In this document: positions 5,494 through 13,050 of the stretch, in pieces | How the letters are laid out: each line of letters starts with the position of its first letter | Numbering within the stretch: the first letter of the stretch is position 1 | Source of the DNA: Clostridiales bacterium | Lineage (GTDB): Bacteria > Bacillota > Clostridia > Christensenellales > JAISNN01 | Direction: 5' to 3' | DNA length: 15,901 bases | Assembly: GCA_031273965.1 (NCBI GenBank) | Contig: JAISQX010000160.1 | Span: forward strand, 1 to 15,901 | Notes under the pieces: model-generated | Database searches by the model: none | What the model saw: only the letters and a program-made list of their open reading frames with translations | Told to the model about the DNA's origin: nothing | Program-made: the position numbers and the translations under genes

Positions 5494-6600
5494 TCATATT
5501 TTATAGTCTTTAAAAAAATCTTTGTAAAAATCCGCCGTTTTGTCTTCCAAAATTGCCTTTTTAAGGTCATTTGTAAGCTTTATAAGGAAGCGTATGTTGT
5601 GAATAGACAAAAGCCGTCCTCCAAAAATCTCGTCGGTGTTTATTAGGTGCCTTATATAAGCTCTCGAATAATTTTTGCACGCATAGCAGTCGCAGTCCTC
5701 CTCAACGGGACGAAAATCGTCCTTGTAAGCCGCGTTTCTTATCGTAAGATCGCCGCGGCGCGTCATCGCCGTACCGTTTCTGGCTATCCTTGTCGGAAGA
5801 ACGCAATCAAACATATCTATGCCGCGCATAACGCCCTCTATTATGCAATCCGCGCTGCCCACGCCCATGAGATATCTGGGCATATCGTTCGGTAAAAGCG
5901 GCTTCAAAATATCCAACATTTCGTACATCTTGGGTTTCGGTTCTCCGACGGAAAGACCTCCTATCGCTATCCCGCATTTAGCGTACGGCAAAGTTTTATC
6001 CAAGCTTTCCTTCCTCAAATCCTCGTACATATTGCCCTGCACTATCGGGAACATTATCTGATCGTCGTTCAACTCGATTTTTGAGCATCTGTCCAGCCAC
6101 CTCGCCGTTCTGTCAAGCGCCGTTTTTGCCGTCGTCCTATCGACCTTTGCGTCGGTGCATTCGTCAAACGCCATAGCGATATTCGAGCCCAACGCCTTTT
6201 GGATTTTCATCGACAACTCCGGAGTCAAAAAATGCCTCGAACCGTCAAAAAACGAATTAAAAAACACGCCCTCCTCATTTATCTTCCTGAGGGTAGAAAG
6301 AGAAAAAACCTGAAATCCTCCGCTGTCGGTGAGTATGGGACGGTTCCAGTTCATAAACTTATGAAGCCCACCCGCCCTCTCAATTATATCGTGTCCGGGT
6401 CTTAAATAAAGATGATAGGTATTAGCCAAGATTATCGACGTTTCTTCGGCGACAAGCTCCTCCGGCGATAACGCTTTTACCGACGCCAGCGTTCCCACGG
6501 GCATAAAAACCGGCGTTTCTATAACGCCGTTAGGAGTCGTAAATTTTCCGACTCGCGCGCCTGTTTGAGCGCATGTATGTATAACTTCGTATTTAAACAT
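5494..6600 (-). CDS. tgt: Queuine tRNA-guanine transglycosylase
   Basis: This 368-residue enzyme exchanges guanine 34 of GUN-anticodon tRNAs for the queuosine precursor preQ1. Expected residues are present: general base Asp92 in LTDSGGFQVFSL, nucleophile Asp265 in GIDMFDCVLPTRIARNG, and the substrate pocket GGLSVGE (214-220). The structural zinc site is Cys303, Cys305, Cys308 (ECDCYACKNYSRAYI-like block) and His334 (LLSIHN), with the family's 26-residue Cys-to-His spacing intact. Length and start (MFKYEVIHTCAQTGARVGKF) are standard; TAAGGG precedes the ATG. It lies directly after queA, the next enzyme of the same pathway, 163 bases downstream of its stop. Nothing suggests loss of function. 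Confidence 0.98.
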   Translation of the reverse strand: MFKYEVIHTCAQTGARVGKFTTPNGVIETPVFMPVGTLASVKALSPEELVAEETSIILANTYHLYLRPGHDIIERAGGLHKFMNWNRPILTDSGGFQVFSLSTLRKINEEGVFFNSFFDGSRHFLTPELSMKIQKALGSNIAMAFDECTDAKVDRTTAKTALDRTARWLDRCSKIELNDDQIMFPIVQGNMYEDLRKESLDKTLPYAKCGIAIGGLSVGEPKPKMYEMLDILKPLLPNDMPRYLMGVGSADCIIEGVMRGIDMFDCVLPTRIARNGTAMTRRGDLTIRNAAYKDDFRPVEEDCDCYACKNYSRAYIRHLINTDEIFGGRLLSIHNIRFLIKLTNDLKKAILEDKTADFYKDFFKDYKI

Positions 6601-6763
6601 TTTATTTCCCTTACCTTAAGGACTAAGGTTCGTTTCGAAGAAAGAAATCTTAAAAATCTCCCCCGTTAATCCCTCTCAAAACTTTAGGCAACCTATAATA
6701 TTTTTTTATCCGGTTATTTTGTATGGATAAAATTTTTTCCTAACATATAAAAAAACATCCGCG
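6601..6763 (-). other. queA-tgt spacer with an 8-bp inverted repeat
   Basis: This 163-base AT-rich spacer contains TTTTATCC (6704-6711) and GGATAAAA (6725-6732) around a 13-base loop. A T run follows on the plus-strand side (6733-6738) and an A run on the other. As a terminator it would point to the plus strand, where no gene is seen. A TATTAT-like -10 (around 6696-6701, minus strand) is present without a good -35. The function is unclear. Confidence 0.25.
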
Positions 6764-7783
6764 TTATCGTATAAGCATAGCGTCGCCGAAGCTAAAAAAT
6801 CGATACCTCTCCTCCACCGCGGTTTTGTATAAACGCATGGTATTTTCATATCCGGCGAACGCCGAGACAAGCATAATAAGAGAGGATTTCGGCAGATGAA
6901 AATTCGTTATAACGGCGTCGGCAATTTTAAACTTATAGGGCGGATAAATAAAAATATCCGTTTCGCCGCTTCCGGCTTTCAAATAGCCGTCCTCGTCCGC
7001 CGCGCTTTCCAACGTGCGTACGCTTGTGGTGCCGACGGCGATTATTTTTCTGCCCTCTTTTTTCGCGGCGTTGATTGCGTCTGCCGCCTCTTCGCCTATC
7101 TCATAGTACTCACTATGCATCTTATGATCCTCGACGCGTTCGGAGTTTACCGGGCGAAAGGTTCCCAATCCTACGTGCAAAAGCAACTCGGCTATTATTA
7201 CGCCTTTTGCCCTCAACGAATCCAAAAGCCCTTCGGTAAAATGCAACCCCGCCGTAGGCGCGGCGGCGGAACCGTCGTTTTTTCCGTATACCGTCTGGTA
7301 CCTCGATTTATCGGCGAGTTTTTCCTTTATGTAATGAGGCAACGGCATCTCTCCGTATTCTCTTAATATATCCTCAAATACGCCGTCAAAGTCAAATTCC
7401 AAAGTTCTTATACCGCCGTCAAAAAAACCTGTAACCGTAGCCGAAAGATTATCGGAAAAGACGATTTTTGAGCTTACGCGCGCTTTTTTTGCGGGGCGCA
7501 TGACTGTCTCAAAGGTTTTATAGTCCAACCGCTTTAAGAGTAATACCTCGGCTTTTGCCGAACCGTTCAGGACTCCGTGTAGCCTCGCGGGCATTACCTT
7601 CGTATTGTTTATGACAAGAACCTCTCCGGCGTTTATATATTCCGGCAAATTTCGGAATACTTCATGCTTTATCGTATTCTCTTTTCTATCGTAAACAAAA
7701 AGCCTTGACGCGTCGCGCGGTTCTATAGGCGTTTGAGCTATCAGCTCCGTTGGTAAAAAATAGTCAAATTCCGACGTCAGCAT
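6764..7783 (-). CDS. queA: S-adenosylmethionine:tRNA ribosyltransferase-isomerase
   Basis: This 339-residue cytoplasmic enzyme transfers and isomerises the ribosyl moiety of S-adenosylmethionine onto preQ1-modified tRNA, giving epoxyqueuosine. The conserved N-terminus MLTSEFDYFLPTELIAQTPI is followed by EPRDASRLFVYDR, then GEVLVINNTKVMPARLHG, APTAGLHFTEGLL, LLHVGLGTFRPV, HKMHSEYYEI, IIAVGTTSVRTLES, FIYPPYKFKIADAVITNFHL and PKSSLIMLVSAFAG. These are the hallmark blocks of the family, in order. Length is normal. AAGGAAT precedes the ATG, which starts 4 bases after the ruvB stop, so the two are co-transcribed, as in the classic ruvB-queA-tgt-yajC arrangement. It acts on the product of the tgt reaction. 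Confidence 0.98.
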   Translation of the reverse strand: MLTSEFDYFLPTELIAQTPIEPRDASRLFVYDRKENTIKHEVFRNLPEYINAGEVLVINNTKVMPARLHGVLNGSAKAEVLLLKRLDYKTFETVMRPAKKARVSSKIVFSDNLSATVTGFFDGGIRTLEFDFDGVFEDILREYGEMPLPHYIKEKLADKSRYQTVYGKNDGSAAAPTAGLHFTEGLLDSLRAKGVIIAELLLHVGLGTFRPVNSERVEDHKMHSEYYEIGEEAADAINAAKKEGRKIIAVGTTSVRTLESAADEDGYLKAGSGETDIFIYPPYKFKIADAVITNFHLPKSSLIMLVSAFAGYENTMRLYKTAVEERYRFFSFGDAMLIR

Positions 7784-7787
7784 AATA

Positions 7788-8846
7788 TTATTCCTTATTC
7801 GGTTCGTTAAAAAAATCGAATTGCCGCTCGTCTTTATCCTGCGGCACGGGCTTTCCGAGATGCTTGTACGCCGTCTTTAGACACACTCGACCGCGCGGCG
7901 TGCGCGTGATAAATCCTAATTGCATAAGATACGGCTCGTAAACGTCCTCGACGGTATTGGACTCTTCTCCGGACGCCGCGGCAATGGTCTCAAGCCCCAC
8001 GGGACCGCCGTTAAACTTCTCTATCATCGTCTCCAAAATATTCCTGTCCGTCGCGTCTAATCCCAAAGCGTCCACGCCCATGGCGTAAAGCGCCTTTGAG
8101 GCAAGCCTTTCGGAAATGACTTTCGTCCCCTCCACATCGGCAAAATCTCTGACGCGCTTTAACAATCTGTTGGCTATGCGCGGCGTTCCGCGACTCCTCC
8201 CCGATATTTCGTCCGCGGCGGATTCGTCGATAGATATATTCAAAAGCGCCGCGGAGCGTTTAGTTATGCGCTTTAACTCCTCCGGCGTGTACATTTCCAA
8301 TCTGAATATTATTCCGAATCTGTCTCTTAACGGCGAAGTCAGCATCCCCGCCCTCGTTGTCGCTCCTATAAGCGTAAACCTCGGAAGCGGCACTCTTATA
8401 CTTCTCGCGCCCGGACCCTTGCCCACGATAATATCGAGAACATACTCCTCCATAGCGGGATATAGTATCTCCTCAACCGAACGGTTTAATCTGTGGATTT
8501 CGTCTATAAAAAGTACGTCGTTTTCGTTGAGATTGCTTATTATAGAGGCCAAATCTCCGGCTTTTTCGATCGCCGGACCCGAAGTTATCCAAATATGCGC
8601 TCCCATTTCATTGGCTATAATATGAGAAAGCGTCGTCTTGCCCAATCCCGGAGGACCGTATAACAATACATGATCCAAAGGCTCCCCGCGAAGCTTAGCC
8701 GCCTCGATACAAACGCCGAGATTTTTTTTGACCTTCTCCTGACCTATATAATCCCTCATGTATTTGGGACGCAACGTATTTTCCGCATCGCCGTCCGCGA
8801 GATTTTGCATAGAGGAAATAATCCTCTCGTCGTTTATGTCAGGCAT
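7788..8846 (-). CDS. ruvB: Holliday junction branch migration DNA helicase RuvB
   Basis: This 352-residue AAA+ motor drives branch migration of Holliday junctions together with RuvA. Visible are the N-terminal LRPKYMRDYIGQEKVKKNL block, Walker A GPPGLGKT (64-71), Walker B FIDEIH (113-118), sensor 1 GATTR (161-165), the arginine-finger segment SPLRDRFG (171-178), sensor 2 GTPRIANRLLKRVRD, and the C-terminal winged helix with NGGPVGLETIAA and YLMQLGFITRTPRGR. AAAGGGGAA precedes the ATG. It lies 61 bases after pcrA and 4 bases before queA. Its usual partner ruvA is not adjacent and is not in the window. The tail ends QFDFFNEPNKE, whose QFDFF (342-346) looks like a sliding-clamp-binding pentapeptide. 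Confidence 0.98.
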   Translation of the reverse strand: MPDINDERIISSMQNLADGDAENTLRPKYMRDYIGQEKVKKNLGVCIEAAKLRGEPLDHVLLYGPPGLGKTTLSHIIANEMGAHIWITSGPAIEKAGDLASIISNLNENDVLFIDEIHRLNRSVEEILYPAMEEYVLDIIVGKGPGARSIRVPLPRFTLIGATTRAGMLTSPLRDRFGIIFRLEMYTPEELKRITKRSAALLNISIDESAADEISGRSRGTPRIANRLLKRVRDFADVEGTKVISERLASKALYAMGVDALGLDATDRNILETMIEKFNGGPVGLETIAAASGEESNTVEDVYEPYLMQLGFITRTPRGRVCLKTAYKHLGKPVPQDKDERQFDFFNEPNKE

Positions 8847-8907
8847 AATTCCCCTTTAGGACAAGCCGCCTACAATCCCTCGTTAGGATTAAGTCAACGA
8901 GTCCGCA

Positions 8908-11274
8908 TCAATTTCCTATTATTTTTATCGGCGCGAGAGACACGTTAAACTTTTTTATGCCAAGCCCAGCAAAAGCTATGCTCGCCGACATATCGCCGCC
9001 AACGCCGGTCACCGAAACTATGGTTCCCTCTCCGAATTTTTTGTGAAAGACCTTTACGCCAGGCTTGTATTTGCTTAAATCTCCGTCCTTAGCGTCCGAA
9101 TGCGACCGTATATCGCCCGCGCCGTAATATGAGGGCTTTGAAAGTCCTTGTTCTTGTACGGAAAAAGCGGAAGCCTGATTTGAGCCTGCCATTTTCTCTA
9201 TCGCCGCCCTTTCGGGGACGAGGAAGTGGCTGTTTTCCGGTTTTGCTTTGCCGAAAGTCCCGCGGTAGCCTCCGTAGTTTCCCTCGTAAGCCGATCCGAA
9301 CTTAAAATTACTGTATCCGCTCGGATTGTTCTTTCTCAGATCCGCCAATCGCTCATGGCAGACGTCGCAACCCGCCTCCATTTCCGTAACGAATCGGCTT
9401 GACGTCGAATACAATACGTCGTTGAACCTGAATCGGCTCTTTGCGTATGTGATCACAAGCTTTTCTCCGGCGCGCGTTATAGCGACGTACATAACGCGGC
9501 GCTCTTCTTGCACTTCGCTGTCCTCGTTTACCGAACGCTGCGACGGAAAAAGGTTTTCTTCCAAGCCCGCTATAAAAACTATTTTGAACTCCAAGCCCTT
9601 TACCGAGTGAATTGTCGCAAGGACGATATTGTCCCCGTTCTCCTCGGTTTCCAGATCCGACACCAGCGAAACCGACTGCAAAAATTCCTCCGCGGAAGCG
9701 CCCGGATTGTCTTTTATAAATTCTCTGACCGCATTGACAAATTCCGCTATGTTTTCAAAGCGTTCAACGTCCTCGTTCTCGCCGTTTTTATAATACGCTT
9801 CAAAACCTACTATTCTCACAATCTCGTTCACATACTCAAAAAGCGGAAGTTTTATCGACGCGTCCATAAGCTTGATTAAAAGGTTTTTAAATTCTGTCAA
9901 TCTGGCTTTTGTCACGCCGTAAAGAACGTCGTCTTCCTCGATATTAAGTATGACGTCTATGATATCGCGCCCCGTTGTCGCGGCTCTGTCGCGCAACCTT
10001 GTAAGCACGGCTTCGCCTATGCCTCTTTTGGGAAAATTGATTATCCTGTAAAAGGCTTCTTTATCTTTCGGATTGCTTACAAGCTTCATATAAGCGATAA
10101 CGTCTTTTATTTCCTTTCTTTCATAAAACTTAAAACCGCCGAAAAGCTTATAAGAATAACCGTACATATTCAGCTTTTCTTCAAAAAGACGCGTCAAAGA
10201 ATTTTGACGAACGAGTATCGCCATATCCTTAAGCGAATACCCCGATTTTAAGTATTCGTTTATTTTGTTTATGACAAAATCCGCTTCGTCTCTGTCCGTC
10301 GAATTTTCGCGAATAAGAACCTTATCTCCGCCGCCAGTTTCCGTCCAGAGCTTCTTATTTATTCTGTTTTTGTTATTAGAAATAACCGCGTTCGCCGCGT
10401 TCAAAATGTTCTCGGTACTGCGATAATTTCTCTCCAGCTTATATATTTTTGCGTCCGGAAAATCCTTTTTGAAATTGAGCATATTGCTAACGTCCGCTCC
10501 GCGGAAACCGTAAATGCTTTGATCGTCGTCGCCTACCGCAAAGATATTGAGATGGTATGAGGACAACATGCGAAGAAGCAGATATTGTATCTTGTTCGTA
10601 TCCTGAAACTCGTCGATATGGATATATTTAAAACGCTTGCCGTACTTTACCAAAACTTCAGGACACGACGAAAAGAGCTCGACGGTTTTTACCAAAAGGT
10701 CGTCAAAGTCCAACGCGTTACAATTTTTCAATTCTTCCTCATAGGCGGAAAATATCTCGGTTACCTCGTCCTCGCCATGCGAAAACGCCGCGTCTAAGGC
10801 GTACTGCGCGGAATTTTTTCCCATATTTTTGGCGGTACTTATATGCCACCGCACTTTACTCAAAAGCTTGCCGTCTTTGTCCTCTTTGTGCTTATTTTGA
10901 ATAATGCGTTTCAAGACCTTATCGACGTCCGCTTCGGCGTAAATGCTAAAATTTCTGTCATAACCGATTTTGTCTATATCGGCTCTTAAAATCCTATTCG
11001 CCATGGAATGGAAAGTACTGACCCATACGGGATTGTCCTCGCCGAGCATGGTATTGATGCGCGTTTTCATTTCGTTCGCCGCTTTGTTCGTAAAGGTTAT
11101 CGCAAGGATATTGTACGGATCCACATCTAAATGCCGTATAAGGTACGCGACCCTATAGGTCAACACGCGGGTTTTTCCGCTGCCCGCGCCCGCGACAACC
11201 AAAAGCTGCCCGTCGGTATCGGTGACCGGTTTAATCTGATGTTCATTGAGCTTAGATAAATCCAAAGTTAACAT
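8908..11274 (-). CDS. pcrA: ATP-dependent DNA helicase, UvrD/Rep family, PcrA type
   Basis: This 788-residue superfamily 1A helicase has the full motif set: Q-motif LNEHQIKPV (9-17), Walker A AGAGSGKT (28-35), motif Ia AITFTNKAANEMK, motif II DEFQD (221-225), motif III GDDDQSIYGFRGA (248-260), motif IV NYRST (283-287), motif V TIHSVKGLEF and motif VI EERRVMYVAITRA. The extreme C-terminus (YKPGVKVFHKKFGEGTIVSV) continues to APIKIIGN and matches the PcrA Tudor-like domain that contacts RNA polymerase. The total is somewhat longer than a typical PcrA of about 730 residues, mainly because of a Gly/Tyr/Ser-rich linker before that domain. It works in nucleotide excision repair, in transcription-linked repair and in clearing recombinase from DNA. 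There is no obvious ribosome binding site, and a promoter -10 box lies only about ten bases before the ATG. Confidence 0.97.
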   Translation of the reverse strand: MLTLDLSKLNEHQIKPVTDTDGQLLVVAGAGSGKTRVLTYRVAYLIRHLDVDPYNILAITFTNKAANEMKTRINTMLGEDNPVWVSTFHSMANRILRADIDKIGYDRNFSIYAEADVDKVLKRIIQNKHKEDKDGKLLSKVRWHISTAKNMGKNSAQYALDAAFSHGEDEVTEIFSAYEEELKNCNALDFDDLLVKTVELFSSCPEVLVKYGKRFKYIHIDEFQDTNKIQYLLLRMLSSYHLNIFAVGDDDQSIYGFRGADVSNMLNFKKDFPDAKIYKLERNYRSTENILNAANAVISNNKNRINKKLWTETGGGDKVLIRENSTDRDEADFVINKINEYLKSGYSLKDMAILVRQNSLTRLFEEKLNMYGYSYKLFGGFKFYERKEIKDVIAYMKLVSNPKDKEAFYRIINFPKRGIGEAVLTRLRDRAATTGRDIIDVILNIEEDDVLYGVTKARLTEFKNLLIKLMDASIKLPLFEYVNEIVRIVGFEAYYKNGENEDVERFENIAEFVNAVREFIKDNPGASAEEFLQSVSLVSDLETEENGDNIVLATIHSVKGLEFKIVFIAGLEENLFPSQRSVNEDSEVQEERRVMYVAITRAGEKLVITYAKSRFRFNDVLYSTSSRFVTEMEAGCDVCHERLADLRKNNPSGYSNFKFGSAYEGNYGGYRGTFGKAKPENSHFLVPERAAIEKMAGSNQASAFSVQEQGLSKPSYYGAGDIRSHSDAKDGDLSKYKPGVKVFHKKFGEGTIVSVTGVGGDMSASIAFAGLGIKKFNVSLAPIKIIGN

Positions 11275-11645
11275 GATACCATAAATTATAAAGGTTTTGA
11301 GGAAAATTGTAAAACAAATTTACGTCCGCTTGTATTTTTTTATAAAAAATTCGATTTTTGCCGTTTCAAACGCGCTTGGGTTTTCTCTTATAATCATTTT
11401 TTTCGCCGCTCGTTTTCACGCGAATAAGCGCGGAAGCGCGGCAATATACCGCATAAAAGCCAATGTCGCCATTTCTCAAATTATGACAAACGCAGCATCT
11501 TATAGCAATTTCTATAAGCAACGCAATTCCGCGGATAATCGAAGTGACAATAATTTTCGCATATCAAGGCGATTGCTGAATCTCATATAGACCGAAGGCG
11601 AAGCGTTATCAGACCCGCTACGCGAAATCCAAGGCATTTTTACCT
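11275..11645. other. Spacer upstream of pcrA: promoter and imperfect hairpin, no supported gene
   Basis: About 370 bases without a credible gene. Apart from the pcrA promoter it contains a GC-rich patch around 11400-11445. It also holds an imperfect 8-bp inverted repeat (GCGAAGCG at 11598-11605 against CGCTACGC at 11616-11623, one mismatch) with no T run after it. The remainder shows no coding signal on either strand that I trust; short frames lack ribosome binding sites. It may contain debris from the decayed methyltransferase region. Confidence 0.4.
11285..11313 (-). promoter_or_regulatory. Sigma-A promoter of the pcrA-ruvB-queA-tgt operon
   Basis: On the minus strand TTTACA (11313-11308) and a perfect TATAAT (11290-11285) are separated by exactly 17 bases. 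The predicted start, about seven bases after the -10 box, would be near 11278. That leaves only four or five bases before the pcrA ATG at 11274. Confidence 0.6.
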
Positions 11646-11981
11646 TTATTTTTTACGCATACATTTAAAAGCTACGATCGATCCCAAGTTCCACAATTCA
11701 GCCTCTTTGTATTCGCTACCTAATTTCTCCATAACTTCATTCTTATTATGAAACGGCAGCGTAAACGTTCCGTTCCTGACAAAAATATTATTTACAAACC
11801 AATCCGTTCTTTTGTTAATTCCTTTAATGTAAAAACATCCTATAAAAACGCCCTCTCTCTTTAGCACCCGCGCTATCTCCGCAAACGCTCTTTCCTTATC
11901 GGGAAACGCGTGAAACCCGTTCATTGACAGCACAACGTCAAATATTTCATTTTCAAACGGTATATTTCCCTTCGCGCTTGC
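11646..11981 (-). pseudogene. C-terminal remnant of a class I SAM-dependent methyltransferase
   Basis: The frame open from 11981 to the stop at 11646 encodes GNIPFENEIFDVVLSMNGFH, then AFPDKERAFAEIARVLKREG and VFIGCFYIKGINKRTDWFVN, ending in FKCMRKK. This is the second half of a Rossmann-fold methyltransferase (motif II FDVVLSMN onward, a known Clostridia-type family with MNGFHAFPDK). The SAM-binding motif I (GxGxG) that should precede it is missing: an in-frame TAA occurs at 11984-11982 and there is no ATG or ribosome binding site at the 5' side. In another frame just upstream (about 12050-11953), GFVGRMLVKL could be part of the lost N-terminus, which would imply a deletion plus frameshift. 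A complete AT-rich methyltransferase of a different subfamily lies immediately upstream. It is unlikely to make a working enzyme. Confidence 0.7.
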
Positions 11982-12055
11982 TTAAATTGCGCATAACGAC
12001 GTCGCATCTAAATTCCAATTTGACGAGCATACGTCCTACAAACCCTATCCGGTTT

Positions 12056-12835
12056 TTATTTGATAGCTTTAACGTTCAAACGGCGAAAAGTTTCAAAACA
12101 TTTTCCATTCGGTTGTTTTGTTCTATCTATCATAATTTTAACCACCATATTACGAAAATCTTCTTTTTTATCGTTTGGAAGTATTTTAAGAAATGGAACT
12201 AAACACGGTTGGTCAATCCATTTTATCATTTCGTCACTATTCTCAAAATATCTATCTGCATTTTCATAACTGATTTCAGACTCGCTAAATCCCACGCTTT
12301 TGATTAAAGCATTATAGTCATCTTCTAACGGCATATACCACGGCCATTCAAAGTCAAAAAAATGATTACGATATATAGGAGACTTCATTACAGTTTTTAC
12401 TATATCACAAAAATTTTCACAATTTCCGTTGGCGCCGAAATTCCAAGTAATGCAACCGCCTCTCTTTAATGCTTTCAAACTGCTTTTTAAGAGCTTTTTG
12501 TGATTTTTTACCCAATGTAGAGCGGCGTTTGAGAAAACAATGTCAAACCGATTTTCATATTCAATATCGTTAATATCCGCACAAACAAACGAAAGATTTG
12601 GTTGCTTCAATTTTTGAGCAACCCGAATCATTCCGATTGACGCATCAATTCCAACTACGTTACCATTGGGAACCAGAATGGCTATTTGTTCCGTCAGTGC
12701 TCCGTCGCCGCAACCGAGATCTAATACTTCTTCATCCCCTAATAGATTTAATTCGGAAATCAGTTTATTGCCCCATTCCTTTTGATGCTTTGAAGCTTGC
12801 CTGTACTTTTCACCGTCGAATTCAAACTGATTCAT
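12056..12835 (-). CDS. Class I SAM-dependent methyltransferase, trans-aconitate methyltransferase-like
   Basis: This 259-residue soluble enzyme has motif I EVLDLGCGDGALT (36-48), the acidic residue after strand 2 at Asp64 (VVGIDAS), the adenine-contact ADIND (86-90) and motif II FDIVFSNAALHWV (97-109). The C-terminal half resembles the Tam type: a helix EMIKWIDQPCLVPFLKILP and a terminal FETFRRLNVKAIK in place of the family's FPRLF. The real substrate cannot be deduced; small carboxylates are one possibility. CGGAGCG precedes the ATG, and a 12-base palindrome (12849-12860) lies just before it. The gene is visibly AT-richer than its neighbours: two 60-base lines counted by hand gave 25 and 32 percent G+C and a third 43, against about half in a ruvB line. 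This suggests recent transfer. Confidence 0.85.
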   Translation of the reverse strand: MNQFEFDGEKYRQASKHQKEWGNKLISELNLLGDEEVLDLGCGDGALTEQIAILVPNGNVVGIDASIGMIRVAQKLKQPNLSFVCADINDIEYENRFDIVFSNAALHWVKNHKKLLKSSLKALKRGGCITWNFGANGNCENFCDIVKTVMKSPIYRNHFFDFEWPWYMPLEDDYNALIKSVGFSESEISYENADRYFENSDEMIKWIDQPCLVPFLKILPNDKKEDFRNMVVKIMIDRTKQPNGKCFETFRRLNVKAIK

Positions 12836-12848
12836 ATCTTATCGCTCC

Positions 12849-12860
12849 GAATAATTATTC
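12849..12860. promoter_or_regulatory. Perfect 12-bp palindrome before the methyltransferase ribosome binding site
   Basis: GAATAATTATTC is perfectly self-complementary and directly abuts the GGAG of the methyltransferase gene. It could be an operator, but AT-rich 12-mers of this kind also arise by chance. Confidence 0.25.
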
Positions 12861-12925
12861 TAAGAAATATACACATTAAGCCGCGATAAATTCCAAGCTG
12901 AAACAGTGTGGTTTTCAAGGCTTTT

Positions 12926-12953
12926 AAAAAAACTTTCCCCCGCGTCTGAAAAG
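12926..12953 (-). terminator. Second terminator downstream of the CvpA-domain gene
   Basis: On the minus strand CTTTTC (12953-12948) can pair with GGAAAG (12938-12933) around a 9-base loop, followed immediately by seven T. The 6-bp stem includes one G-T pair. It is weak alone but plausible as a backup to the preceding hairpin. Confidence 0.45.
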
Positions 12954-12958
12954 ACCCC

Positions 12959-13021
12959 AAAAAAAACAATCCGAACGGCTTTTCAACGGTCATTTCTTGT
13001 TTAACCGTGTTTACCGTTCGG
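12959..13021 (-). terminator. First terminator downstream of the CvpA-domain gene
   Basis: CCGAACGG and CCGTTCGG (12971-12978 and 13014-13021) form a perfect 8-bp outer stem. Inside it, ACGGT and ACCGT (12986-12990 and 13004-13008) can form an inner stem. On the minus strand the structure is followed by ATTG and eight T (12966-12959). It lies 30 bases after the stop of the 843-residue gene. The long internal region makes it less canonical than the yajC terminator. Confidence 0.5.
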
Positions 13022-13050
13022 ATATTTTTCAATGCATCATAAAAAGTATA

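Noticed and set aside
6896..7366. 156-codon plus-strand frame
   Set aside because: It lies entirely opposite queA, whose conserved motifs explain the region.
11297..11590. 97-codon plus-strand frame in the pcrA upstream spacer
   Set aside because: No ribosome binding site, low-complexity composition and overlap with the pcrA promoter; not supported as a gene.
12832..13032. A 66-residue open frame on the minus strand overlapping the methyltransferase start
   Set aside because: It begins with TTG without a ribosome binding site, runs through both candidate terminators, and overlaps the real methyltransferase start; its protein shows no recognisable family.
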